Assembly: GCA_027922465.2 (NCBI GenBank)
Contig: BQMF02000490.1
Location: forward strand, 62,001 to 126,000
Direction: 5' to 3'
Length of the DNA: 64,000 nt
DNA from: Turritopsis dohrnii
Lineage: Eukaryota > Cnidaria > Hydrozoa > Anthoathecata > Oceaniidae
Shown here: positions 33,011 through 45,072 of the stretch, piece by piece
How positions within the stretch are numbered: position 1 is the first letter of the stretch
Layout of the letters: the number at the start of each line of letters is the position of its first letter
Program-made: the position numbers and the translations under genes
The notes under the pieces: model-generated
The model's database searches: none
The model's input: only the letters and a program-made list of their open reading frames with translations
Told to the model about the DNA's origin: nothing

Positions 33011-34008
33011 CTCAGATCTACATTGTGGAGTAACAGATTATCGCAAGCACAAAAGAGAATATCTATACAGAAATACACTAGCCCCCATTGTTTTGTAGGA
33101 TATATAAGCTTTATAAAAAACGCCCAGCATACTGTAATAAAAAATACAAGAAAAATTAAAAAAATATTTAGCAGAATACTCACTTTCTGTCTCTTTTGTT
33201 TGTTGGCAATCTAAAATTAACAAACAATATTTTGACTTTGACAGTGACTTGCTATATGGACCTTGGGAGTTATGTTATGGTAGAGACTTAACAATTAAAT
33301 AAAATTACAAGCGCAAATGTCAAGGAGCTAGTCCAATTTGTTTTGTTTGTTTTCATTTAAATTCATTGGTTTTACCTTAACTTTTCGGAAATACTATCTT
33401 CAAGACATACGTTCGGGGCAGGTAGTGCTATCTAAAAATAATTCAAAGATTGTTAGATTATTACATAATTTTTCTTTTTCTTTTCACAGTATGTGTGCAA
33501 AAAACATGTCTCGAAATAATGAAGGGAATATTGAGCAGATGCAGTAAGGTGAAGTACTCTTGTCCAAACCCTTCAAATTCATATTGATGTTATAGCCACA
33601 GAGCCATAGCCAACATGACATATAAACCAAAATTTGAAGTGTTTGATAGTGTTAAGTTGCACTCAAAGCAACAAGATCGAATTAATTAGTGGAGAAGTAG
33701 TTTTTTTAGGTTTAGAACCAAATTCTATTATTTTCAAAACTAACAAAACAGCCTCAATACCTCTTCTTGAAATGAATTATCCTTGGAGTGGTAATTACCA
33801 TCTATAATAAATTTCATAAAATTTAATTAAAAGCAGAGGAAACACTTGCGTGGGTTATCCCCCACTTACCCACCCCAGCTTAGAAATAGTAAGAGGTTTA
33901 TACACCATAGTGAAGAAAATCTCTTTATAGCAAATCATCATTTCATCATTAAGTGACAAATTAGTTTATGATAATTATAATAGTTTATTTCATTTTTCTT
34001 TCCTCAGA
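33011..34008. other. Intergenic region with one possible plus-strand exon
   Basis: At 33490-33543 a segment bounded by TTTTCACAG and GTAAGG reads MCAKNMSRNNEGNIEQMQ on the plus strand. It could be an exon of an unidentified gene or chance. The rest shows no coding signal. The TTTATT at 33985-33990 is the inverted poly(A) signal of the SET gene. Confidence 0.25.
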
Positions 34009-37000
34009 TTATCTTATTATAGACTCCTGAGGAGTTTTCCTCACAGAAAACTCTGAATTGCTTTTCTGCCAATGGTTTACTTCAGAAGAACTTACATCTT
34101 TCTGTGCCATCCTCCTAAAAAATTTATAAAGAAAATATTGACTAAATGCTCTAAGCAATGAAGGTTTTAAAACCAAACAAACAATAACTTACCACTGTAA
34201 CAATACTTTCTATGCTAAATGGAAGTACTTTAAATATTACTGATTTGGAAACAATCAAACTGTTAATCAAATGGAAACTGACTTCTTACTGTGGCACATT
34301 TTTGAAGCAATTTATTTTCGTAAATGTTGAGGACTCCATATCAACAAAGTTTATTTCCATATCCTCATTAAACTAAATATAAAAATAATAAATCATGGCA
34401 GACAGTTGAGCGAAATATGATTATTGGAAAACAATGAAACCAAGGGATCTGCAAATTATAGAAAACATACATTATCCTTCTTCTCATTGCCTAAAGTTAA
34501 CCTATAATTAAAGTAAGATCTGTTATAGAAGAATTGAAAACCCTACTTTGGATGATTCACCGAATAAAAATGCCAAACTTACAATCTATCTGATGCAATT
34601 TCCTGACCACAAGAATTTTCAGCTACCTAATTGTAAACAGCTGTCATAATACATATAAAATTCATACATGGCAAAAGATATCTATAGCCCTTACGATCAT
34701 ATTTTTGTTGAATCATGGAATTCTGCAATGCTTGGCCTAAATGTGGAACAGTATTTTTTCTAAGTCTTTTTCGTAAAGCAGCTCTTGTTTTTTGGCGCAA
34801 CCACTTTACAAAAGCAAAACATGAAGTAAATAATAACCAATTTTTGAACAGTAAAACAATGATTTCACTCACAATTGTGATATCAACTGATCTAGACTTG
34901 AGAAATTGGAGGAGTTCCTTGCATAAGTGATATGCTCATCGCTTTCAAGGTGCTACAAAAGAAATTCAAAATTTTTTTCAATTTTGGAAACAGGAAAGTA
35001 AACAGAATTCATAACAAAACGTACTGCTCCGAGTGAATGATAAGGATGTTTGCACAAATCACAACAGGTTAAGGATCTAAAAATTAATCATTGACCATAA
35101 TTTTTTTATGATTTATTTGAATAATGACCTTATGCAGATAAATGTCTCAGTGGATTCAATTGGATTTTAAATTGTTTTAGAAATAAACAAAAGCTAGAAT
35201 CAAAATCCACACAAAAATTAATCCCTATAAGTTATTTTCCTAACCCAGAATCACAAGCTATTTAGAAATAATCATTTGTGCCATGTTTGTAACTCTTAGA
35301 TCCTTTATAAATAACACCAGGCATTAGTATCATAAAAGATTTACTTTTTATTTCTATCTTTTTCACTGAACAGGTGATCCAACATGAATGTCTCCTTCTT
35401 AGGGAAGCCAACCAATGGCCTATAAAGTCTTAAGGTAAGAAATAGATGTCAAAACTATTCTTCATGACAGGCCCTAATGAAATTACCTTCAATCAAGATA
35501 CCCTATTGTTAAAATAAAAAGGATAGAAGGAAACCATTTAAAAGATGCTTACAAATAAAAAATAATTTTAACACAGTATGATTGTATGACTGTATGAATT
35601 GCAGACTGGTTGAATGCCACTTATTATCTTAATAAGGATAAAAAATTGCTTTTATAATTACAGGAAGTCATGCAAATCTCATTGTGCTCCTTGATAAGTT
35701 TTTATCATGAGTTTAAGATCTGAACAGTATGGGAACGAACTCTATTCCAGAACAAAAGTTTAATGTTTGGTTCAGTAAATTACCTTAATCGAAGAAATTT
35801 TGGCGCGGAGAAAATTTGGCGCAATTGGCGCAAAATGCCAAAAATCGCCAAACTAAATCCGTGCCAAATTTGGTTTTTTTCTGGCTGCGCCAAATTAAAT
35901 CCGTGCCAAAATTATTTTTTTTCTAGCTGCGCCAAATCATTTTTTTCTTTTCTGGCTAAGTATAGAAAGCCGCAAACAACACCTAGTCGGCACCGAGGGA
36001 GTGTTGTCACGCTTTTAATTCTTTTGTTATATCACTGTCGTGAATCTTCTGTTTATAGTTTTGATTAAAAAAGTCATGAATACATGAATGTTTGAAGTTC
36101 TATGCTTTACCGTCTCACCTTCTTTGAATGTATGGTACTGTAACTAGTTCTGATTGATTCGTTAAACGACTATGAAATTTTTTAAACATTCTGGCTGCGC
36201 CAAATTAAATCCGCGCTAAATTTAACTTTTTTCTGGCTGCGCCAAATTAAATCCTGCGCCAAATATTCCAAATTTGCCGTGTGCCAAATTAAATCCGCGC
36301 CAAAATTTCTCCGAATAAGGTACACACCTGATTAATAGTCACTTACCCGGATTTGTCAGCTACTTTGATAAATGGTGGGCTTAAATGTTCCACTGCCACT
36401 GAAAGTTATGTCAACAAAATAAAAATTCACACAATGATAAAAAGGTTATGCAAAGACTAAAAATTACATGACTGAAAACAAAGATACCTTCCGTAACTTC
36501 TATAACTTTGTTTGGTTTCTAGAAAACAAAAGAATCAAAATAAATTAAAATAGGATATAAAAACAGTTAGTCAGTTCAGACAAAATGTTTCTAACAAATG
36601 AGGCAAGCTTTTAGAAATTTTCATGGAGAAACTTCAAGACAGATTTAAAGCTGTACCTATACAAATTTTATGAAAGTTTCATTATTTCCTTGCACAAAAT
36701 TGTATGTGAACAATAAACAAAAATCTAAGACCATGTGAATAAAAAAGTACAAATTCTGACTAAATTCATTTTTTGCAACCTAAATGGCCTCATTACACGT
36801 AATAATAGTCATGAAGAACATGTTAAATTCTTGCACACCCGTCATTCTTCATAATGAAAAGAGTAATGAATAATAGACGTTTACTTAGTCTTTTCTTAAT
36901 CTTTGTCTAGCCTTAAACAAAATACACAGAGGAATTGTTAAGAATGGCAGATTTGCAAGAATTCTTAACATATTCTTAATGGCTACTCTTTCATGTAATG

Positions 37001-40000
37001 ATTAATATTAGAATTAAAACAAAATAAGTAGGTTTTAACAAGTATGATTTAAATTTCATGTTTCAGCTCATAAGAGAGTCTTCATCTAAGTATGTAGCAT
37101 TGAACATGAAGATAATTTTTGAAACAAAATCAATTCCAAAAACAGTGACATGCCCGATCTTCATTATTGCATTTATTTATTTTAACAAATAACAAGCAAT
37201 TATTGCAGATACAATCTGTGAGTTAACTTTTGCTTACATTCTTCAGAAAGCTCCTTTCAGTAGTTGTACAGTCCTGAATACAAAAACATGACAATTGACA
37301 GATATTAGATGATATGTGAAACAGTTCTTCAACACAGTGATACTTTAAACGAATAATAAGTGAAAGTCAGTTGAAAAGTAATACTAAAACGAAATTAATT
37401 CTATTGAAATTGCTGAAATGAAATCTTCTACAATGCAGGAACAAACCTTTCTTTTTGAATACTTTAGTTTCTCAGCCTGTAATAAATGACAGTAAAGTTA
37501 TGTCATTACTATAAATAAACTATGATAAACTACAGTAAAACAAAATTTTTCATTATTTTTTTCATGTAAACACAACATAGCCTATAGGTTTCAAAACAGG
37601 TCAAGAAAGTGTCTTTCAATTTGCATAATTCAGCAGGTTTTGTGGAAATCATTCTGTGTGTAAAGTGGCAAATTTGTTTGGTTTTCACATTTCTGGAAGA
37701 TTAATGTATAGGCAACTCATGCAAAAACTTTTCCGTGCTCCAAGAAAATGTCATGGATTTAAGTTCAATAGCAACTGCAAAATGCTATAAAGAAATCATT
37801 CAATCTTTTTCTTTTGAAACAGGTAAAAAATGCTATGTGCATTCTGGGTGTAAAGTCACCGTTTTCATCAGGTTTTCCTATTTTCATATTTCATATTATA
37901 GTTTGATCATGGAAGAATGTTTCTGTACCAAAAGAAAATGTCAGTTTATGCAAAAACAAGGCTGTTATTTGCTGGAATAGTTATGCATTTAAGTACATCT
38001 TCTTTTTTTGGTACATGCAATAGCAAAGCATAGCAGGATAACTAAATTAAAATATCCTCAAAATAGACCAAAAGGAAGATAATCTATGATAAGGAACAAT
38101 AGGAATTTTATCTTCACAGAAAACCATAAAAATGTCATACTATTGGTACATAATAACTTTTAAACAAAAAGAGTGTGGAAAAACATACCATCTTAGGATT
38201 GATGGAGCTCAAGTCCAGAGGAGAAACACAGTCGTTCTGTAGTAGGAAAATTAGAAATTATACGTCAGGAAAGCATATGTACCCCTTACATCCAGTGCTG
38301 TACATCCAGTACATGTAGAATGTGTATAATGAATAAAGAACCTTAAACTGTAATAACCAAATTTTTTTCAGAATTTCCCTAACAATAGCGAAGCTATCTG
38401 ACTACTTGTACTAAGAAAACTAACAGTAAAAGAACAAATAGATTAAAAATCAGGGTTTTTTTTATACTTGATGTCTCCAAGACAAATTGCTTTCATCCCC
38501 ATAATTATAACGGAGTTCCTGAAACTCCGGAATTAACTTTTTGGCAATCAAAAAGAGCTGTGGCACACCCTCAATGATTTGTTTCTTCATCACACAATTG
38601 GCTAAATATCCTGGTGAATCATTTACATATCTTCCCAGGCCATTTGTTAGTGTGGCATCAACACTAAAATAAAAACATTGTTTACTAGACACCAAGGTTT
38701 AAAAATCAAAACTCAAAACTGTAAAAACTCTTATTGGATTCTATAGTTATGAATTGACATCACCAATGCAGCTTCTCATTGTACTTGAAATAGTACATAT
38801 AGCAACCAAGTTTTTTTTTAGCATATTCATCGCTCTTTATTTTCATGTCTCTGCCAGTCAGAAGCTGGCCACGATAACGTAGAAGGACAGTGCCACAGTC
38901 AATTTTCTTTGTTGTGAACACACCATAACCTGAAACATAAAATTCAAAATGCTTACCTATAAAGGTTATTGCAACGTAATAAAAGTATGAAACTATTGAT
39001 GATGCAATGAAATTTTTCAAACGTTCCATATTTTCAATGTTAAATTGCATAGAAAAGAAACATCAGAAGGTGACTAAGTGGATTGATCAATTAAAGTTAA
39101 TCTCCTGGAAATCAAAAAGCTATAAACTTTCAGCATATTTTAAAACTTCCAAAAAGCAAGGAGAAAAGAAGAATAAACAATAAAACAAGAAAAAAAGCAG
39201 AACTTCATGGTCCAATGTAATACATAGAAGCAACAACATATCATATTGAAATATCATAATATTGTGTACACTTTGAGGTACATAAACCTGTATGCAAAAA
39301 GCCATTAACAACACTTCCTTCTTATCTAAAGTCATTTATTTCTAAATTCTAAGCTGAAATTCTTACCAATATCCTCATTTATTCGACACTTCACCAGAAA
39401 GTCGGGGTCGGTAGCCATGGCTAATTTTAATTGCTGCTGGAAGGAAATTCTCTGAAATAAACAGAGAAGTATTGATTTATAATTCTGATCCCTTTATCTA
39501 TATGTCATATATAGTTAAACAGGGTGCTCAGTGTTTATAAAATGGTAAATTCCAGGATATTTTCAGCATCCAGAAGGAAGTAATACCAAAATAGCTAGAA
39601 AAATACTTGATGAGAAAAATATAGAAATATAATAATATAGGATAAATAAATCTGATTACATCCATGCAAGAAAGGCTGGAAAATGGGTATATTTGAAACA
39701 AATGTATATACATGTGATTGTAGTTATGTTTGTAACAACACATTAATGTTAATTGTCTCTCCCTATATAATTTTTTACAGACCAGTGTTGAAAAAAACTA
39801 CTTGATTGACCATATTTTTTGGGGCTGCGTCTTTCTTCGATTTGATAGTAACTCAATTTCACACTTAAAAGCTACTAAGAATAAATACTGAAGAAACTTG
39901 TATTGATTACTAGCTACTTCATTGCTAAAAATTGTTCATGAAGAATGAAAAGTGGCAAAGAGAAACCACAAAAATATCATAAGAAACTTTCCAGGATTTC

Positions 40001-40130
40001 TCCAGAATAGTGGCCACCCTGATAAACCTTAGCAAGACCAACCCATAAAACCTTTCAATTAAACTGAAAACTAAAAAAATTCCAAACTCATTATGCTTAC
40101 CTTTTTCTTATGATCCATATTGAACTTCAA
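34009..40130 (-). CDS. KMT5A-like SET-domain methyltransferase gene, 17 small exons
   Basis: Exons (minus): 40130-40101 (ATG 40118), 39451-39367, 38929-38764, 38663-38468, 38236-38189, 37476-37447, 37273-37238, 36518-36488, 36398-36347, 35419-35345, 35076-35025, 34952-34873, 34803-34695, 34622-34583, 34501-34471, 34372-34290, 34114-34009. All have GT-AG borders and compatible phases except exon 13, where an A-run (34754-34759 on plus) seems one base short. The protein is about 413 residues. A SET domain spans about 35-155: GYGVFTT, RYRGQLL, YFKYNEKLHC-VDAT, LGRYVNDSP (the usual NHS is NDS), ELRYNYGD. SET enzymes methylate protein lysines using S-adenosylmethionine. The tail is not recognised; exon 11 has a CCDLCKHPYH cysteine-histidine cluster. 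An inverted-repeat element sits in intron 9. AATAAA follows the stop by about 20 bp. Confidence 0.8.
35781..36322. mobile_element. MITE rich in TTTGGCGCGGA repeats, inside a SET-gene intron
   Basis: Inverted ends TACCTTAATCGAAGAAATTT and (inverted) TACCTTATTCGGAGAAATTT continue as TTGGCGCGGA. The interior repeats GCTGCGCCAAATTAAATCC five or so times in direct and inverted form. Target duplication is uncertain. It lies between exons 9 and 10 of the SET gene and leaves their splice sites intact. Confidence 0.7.
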
Positions 40131-40276
40131 CTGAGACAAAAACTTTGTATGTAATTTTATTTAAATCAAAGGAGATAAATGTTCATGTTTAATGCTGAAA
40201 CGAAACATTTACCAAGTTAAGATTCATTTTCCTTTTCTTTAACTGATATAATCCTTCTTGCCTTGGATATCCTTAA

Positions 40277-41337
40277 AGGGTAAGTAAACTTAAAATTTTA
40301 TATATTTGATTTTGCTAGCATTCCTTGTAAGATATTGATTACTTTTAACATACACAAACCACTTTTTGAGAGCATTGTTTGATTACTTTTCCATCTTTTT
40401 GGAAAACCAAGATTTTTTTCTGGGTTCAAGCCAAGTTATGACATCACGAAAGTTCAAAACATTGGTGCAAGAGCAGAGTCAAGCAAAACATTAAGCAAGA
40501 AAAAACAGTGTCGTTGATAATGAAGAAAACTATTCCAATTCCAGCAAAAGTGACAGTGATTTTTCTGTAAAGGTTCGATTTTATAGAAATGATTGGCAAC
40601 AGGAAATAATCTTCTTATTTGAATACGGCAGAAAGTTATTGCAGACATATGCTTGATGTTGATCATCTGAAAAACGTTATCACTGTAAAGAATGGCTATT
40701 GACAAAAGAAGAGTTCCATTTGAATATGGCTGGGATCTCCAATCTATAACATACAATTAAAAGTGAAACTTGGGTACACGGGCTGCAGGAAACTTGTATT
40801 TTCAGAAACCCTTGAATTGTTAGCTTTACTAATCATTGAGATGCCTTCTTATTTTCAACAAAAAGAAGCTCTTTCATTGCAGCTTTTTGTTTTCATTTTT
40901 CTGTAAAGCTCCGTCTACACTTGTAAACGTTCTATCTGAATCTCAAACGTTCGAAAATATTTTCAAAACAAGGCAGCCATAATTACGTTGTAGTGTTATT
41001 AAAAACATGATGTCTGTTGTAATTTCATAGTGTTTACGTTTATGTTTCAAATTCTCAGAGTGGCAGCAGTTTTGGTATCAAGTCCCATGAATTCACATAA
41101 TATCATGTACATATCTATCTTTTTCTGTCTTTTGCTACCTCTGCTACCTCTTTAGCTAAGCCTTCAACACTTACAAGATAGAAGTGTAATATATGTTTTC
41201 CTTTTTGTTGTGATAAAAGCGTAACTTTTGAACTAGAAATCAGAAGTGTGTAAAAGTTCATATTTTCGTAATCAGTAAAATGAGAATAATCAAATGGAAA
41301 AAAATTCTAATTTTTGATTTTTAAGTTAACTTCCTCT
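40277..41337. mobile_element. TTAA-flanked DNA transposon remnant (Kolobok/piggyBac-like)
   Basis: Ends AGGGTAAGTAAACTTAAAAT (40277) and, inverted, AGAGGAAGTTAACTTAAAAA (ending 41337) are imperfect repeats flanked on both sides by TTAA (40273-40276, 41338-41341). TTAA duplications characterise Kolobok and piggyBac. The interior gives only broken ORFs, including a plus-strand block around 40620-40760 with several stops. It lies upstream of the SET gene. Confidence 0.65.
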
Positions 41338-41762
41338 TTAAAAGTTGCCTTTGAACTACAATTTTTTAGTTGATTGATTAGAACTTCCCTTAGCAGGTGG
41401 GTTCCTTGCAAGTTTATGCTCACGGAAAATATTTTAAAAAATTATAATTATGTTTTTTTTTATACATGTGTTTCAAAAGGATGAAAAAAGAAAATGCTTT
41501 TCTTGAAAAAAAACCTGTGCTTGCGATTTTATATTTCTCATCTTACAAAAGTTTTAACTCGCTGACTGTTTTTGTTTAAAATTCACAAAGTTTTGACTCC
41601 TGTGCAACTTTCTGTTCATGAAAGTTTCTACGCTTAAAGTTATGACCCATTACATTACTAGATCTGTTTCCAAGAATTTTGTTTTATTTTAAAATTCTTT
41701 AAGGGCATTTTATTCAAAATGATTAGTTAGGCTGCTGCTAATAGGATACTTCTTATACTTGT

Positions 41763-41900
41763 CAGGCGGCACTATTCCCTTTTTGTACCTCTCTCTATAG
41801 GATTTGTGGTATGATTTGTGATAGGATTTTTGTGGTAGGGTTAGGGTAAGGGTCAGGGCTAGGTTTAGTGTTAGGGGGTACGAAAAGGAAATAGCGCCTG
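41763..41900. repeat. Foldback with telomere-like interior
   Basis: Inverted ends CAGGCGGCACTATTCCCTTT and (inverted) CAGGCGCTATTTCCTTTTCG continue to GTACC. The interior (41836-41878) reads TAGGGTTAGGGTAAGGGTCA and similar, an imperfect TTAGGG-like series. No target duplication is evident. Confidence 0.65.
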
Positions 41901-42401
41901 TCAGGCAACAGTTTAAAACTAATGGCATAACTGACTATAAGTATTGGTTGATTATAAAAGACAATGTCAGCCAAAAGTTAATTTGAAAGTTTCAGTTGAT
42001 GTTTTTAACTATCTTGTCATAATATTTAGCATTTTGCTTCATGTTCATACATGGTATAATATATATAAAAGTAGATCAAAATGCCTCAATCTCCCATTCA
42101 TAGCCAGGTACACATCCTGAACTTAATTAAGACAATGGAATGTTTTCGTTCATCAAAAATGAGAACAATTTCTTTAATAAATCCCTTCTTAAGAATATAA
42201 TAAATTCAAGCCTTCAAACAACTTAAAAATTTTAGCTAGTAACTGCATCTTCTCATGGCTCTTCTAATGGATTTATATAATTTAAAATCAAACTCCAAAC
42301 TGACTAAATAAAACGTTCTGCTGGTGTGGTATCTGGACCTTCTTGGTCTTCGCTTCCATTCCGCCATTTTGCTTAGTTTACGGCAGACCGATATTTGAAC
42401 T

Positions 42402-42545
42402 TTGAGGCGGAAAAGAGTTCGGTTTGGTGGTAAAGAGTTCTATCGTGGCGGAAAAGAGTTCCCACTGGACGGAAAAGAGTCCTCGTGTCACGGAAAAGAG
42501 TCCGAAAAGCGGAAAAGAGTCCGTTTTTGGTTGGAAAAGAGTCCG
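42402..42545. repeat. Diverged relative of the 39-bp minisatellite, opposite strand
   Basis: About seven imperfect copies of GCGGAAAAGAGTTC/GTCC words. On the minus strand they read GAACTCTTTTCCGCCAC, the core of the minisatellite at 24783-25760. Just 5' on the minus strand an ATG at 42367 opens MAEWKRRPRRSRYHTSR, possibly an exon, which I could not connect to the SET gene. Confidence 0.7.
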
Positions 42546-42554
42546 TCAATATAC

Positions 42555-42578
42555 TTATTATTATTATTATTATTATTA
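42555..42578. repeat. (ATT)n microsatellite
   Basis: Uninterrupted TTA/ATT trinucleotide run of about eight copies. Confidence 0.9.
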
Positions 42579-42802
42579 ATTACGTCACTACAAACAACGT
42601 CTCGTTTTCAAACTGAATATGAATGACATTTGCGACATTTACAAAGAGAAATGACACCTCAGGGAAACATTTTTCACGAAATTCTTTTATTAAGCATGTA
42701 ATTATTCATAGACTTATAGAAACGATGCTTGGAATGACGTAATTCATGAAAAGGTCTATCAGAAGCGGAAAGGAAACATCGGCATTGCATGACATACAGT
42801 TC

Positions 42803-42962
42803 ATGTGACAAATTGAGTTCATTAAAACTTCATGGTGAAAACCTTGTTAAATTTGCTTGGGTCAGTGAGCATAAAATTACGTCATGCCTCGTTCTTTCAA
42901 ACATTTTTGTAAGACTTTCCTGCAAAAAGTTTGATGAACTCAAATTGTCCCATGAAACTACT
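42803..42962. repeat. Inverted repeat, possible MITE
   Basis: TTCATGTGACAAATTGAGTT on the left and AACTCAAATTGTCCCATGAA on the right are complementary with few mismatches, separated by about 110 bp. No target duplication was identified. Confidence 0.5.
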
Positions 42963-43616
42963 CATGAATAGGTCAAATCTAAAGAACAAGAACTTTCTAC
43001 ATTGAATATACTAGCACGGTTTTTCTACCAAACGCTTATATTTTTCAATGAAGTTATATTTATTACTGTACATATTTTGAATAAAGAAAAATTACTTCAT
43101 ATTGTTTAAAGCTACTTATAAACATAACCCGACCGTTCACTCGTCCAAATCAAAATTTTTTTTTATTTTTTCAAAGCACTTTAGTGTGCAGTGGGTATTA
43201 AAGTTGTACGATGTTTTATTGTTTTCCTTGACAAAACATAAAGAATACCACAAGGGATACCTTGAAAACCGTGCAGATGATGTCTGAAGGTCTCTGGTGT
43301 ATTGTATGTCCTTTATTCTTTTAGTGACTAATCATTCATGTATTACAAATTGATGGATTCATGTAAGAACGTGGAAAACGTTAGAATCGCAAAGAAATGA
43401 CTCGAGTGTGGCAAGTATATTTATTTATTATTTTTTGAGGTCAGTTATATTATTGTGTTTCTATTATTATTCTTCAATATTATTATGATCTGTAGTTGTT
43501 TCATGTTACTTTTTAAACTAGTTTAACAGAGTTTTGTCAGTGTTTGTATGAATTGTATCGTCGTTGAACTGGAGATTTTTGATGGACTTCGTGGTTTGCA
43601 ATGAGTTGGGATGATG

Positions 43617-45072
43617 TCAGTCCATGACTTTTTCATCTTCATCAAATGTCTGTTCTACTGAAATTTCACTGGAATAGCAAAATCACTATTCTTATTTGAG
43701 AAAACAAGATTTCTTTTTCTTGTTGTTCTTCTTACTTTAAAAACAAGTCTTCAGATGAAGTTTTCTTCCTGGGAATAGGCTCACTAAAGGATGTAAAACG
43801 ATTAAACTTATTCATCAAACCTAAAAATAATGTTTATTCTATAACAGTGACTTTGAATCAGGCATTTCCAACAATAGGCAGTTGTTGGATATCTCATTCC
43901 TCCTCCCAAAAGTGCAGCATTTTGTATGACTCGGCCATGGCCGTGTTAGCTGGTTGTATCAGTACTGCGTTTACTGGCACTTCTCTCCTGGGTGCAAAGA
44001 GGTGTCTTCGGAACGACTCTGCACGGCGAAGAAAGGGATAGCTTTGTGGAGAACGGCGTGTATCCAGGGCCCACAAGAGTGTTTCGGTGCGCAGGTCTAA
44101 ACATTAACATGCTGTATCAATTCATATTGTCTTTGTTGGCTGGATCTTTGATGGTTCTTGACCTACGATTTGCTTTCTTGAAGTAGCGAGGACGGAATAG
44201 CCCCTATCGGGATGTCTTATAACCTGCTGCTCTTCAGATTGGTACCGCTATACACTGCCCGAAGTCAAGTCTGTGAGTTAGGGGACCCAAGGCTTTCGGG
44301 ATCTTTGTTCAACAAGACGCTCTAAACATGAGGAGTTAAATATTATTTCCGTCAAAAACAAATTAAGGTAGAGGGCATGAGGTGTAGTGTATAACAGAAA
44401 GATCGTTTTACATTCTGCTGTTAGTCTTTCTTTCTCTTCTTTTTGCTTTGTTTTGTTTTCGTTTTTCTTTATTTAAAAATTTGCCATTTTCAACTTTCTC
44501 ACTTTTAATAAAACCTTGCTACCTTTTCTGAACAGTCAATGACATTGTCAACCTGTATATCTGACCAGCAATGGTTTGAATGGTGTTTTGACGGATCGGG
44601 TTGCTTTTTCGGATTTATGTGTTAAACGGTTAGGTGTTAGTGGACTTTACATTTGGTCACACTCATTCAAATATATACATACAGAAGTCTTTATTATTTA
44701 CCATGGCATTTGTTATTGTATGGTTTTTGTTATTATGTTATTATATTTTGGTCTTTCTTATTATTTATTATTTTTGTATTATCTTTTATTACCTTACTTA
44801 CCTTGCTCACCTTTATTTATAATGTAGTTGCTTTGGAATTTATTTTGGATATTGGGTTTTAATGCTTCTTGCTACGACGGAATACTGTTGTTTTTAATAG
44901 TGGTTTGTTTTTTTAAATAATTTTTTAATTTTTTTTGTATGTTATATCCAATAACCTTTTTTAGTTTTAGTTCAATAGTTTTTTTCTGATTTTGAACTAG
45001 TGGTGCAGCTGTAACACTATCATATTTTTCTTCAGTGAGAGGACAAATTGCGGCCCATTTTGTTTTTGGCAT
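43617..45072 (-). CDS. Small multi-exon gene of unknown function (partial model)
   Basis: Four minus-strand exons are supported by splice signals and phase. First exon 45072-44956 (ATG; MPKTKWAAICPLTEEKYDSV, 39 codons, donor GTTATT). Exon 44552-44523 (VDNVIDCSEK, phase 0 to 0). Exon 43783-43736 (EPIPRKKTSSEDLFL, phase 2 to 2). Terminal exon 43668-43617 (EISVEQTFDEDEKVMD then TGA). At least one exon is missing between the second and third, because their phases do not match. GC-richer sequence at 43.85-44.33 kb in that gap may be inserted repeat DNA. AATAAA words occur about 190 bp downstream of the stop. The product would be short, basic then acidic. I recognise no domain and no homologue. Confidence 0.4.

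Noticed and set aside
34627..34872. 81-residue continuous minus-strand ORF as a gene
   Set aside because: It spans intron sequence between SET-gene exons. Only the part 34803-34695 fits the exon chain.
36880..36915. Extra SET-gene exon (ACAAAGATTAAGAAAAGACTAA)
   Set aside because: Borders resemble splice sites, but inclusion shifts phase and creates a stop in the exon at 36398-36347.
42301..42367. First coding exon of the SET gene (MAEWKRRPRRSR...)
   Set aside because: Good start context, but the only plausible donor gives a phase that yields a stop when joined to the 40130-40101 exon.
43847..44186. GC-richer ORFs on both strands
   Set aside because: No family is recognised and no exon phase connects them to the neighbouring minus-strand gene. 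Possibly inserted repeat DNA.
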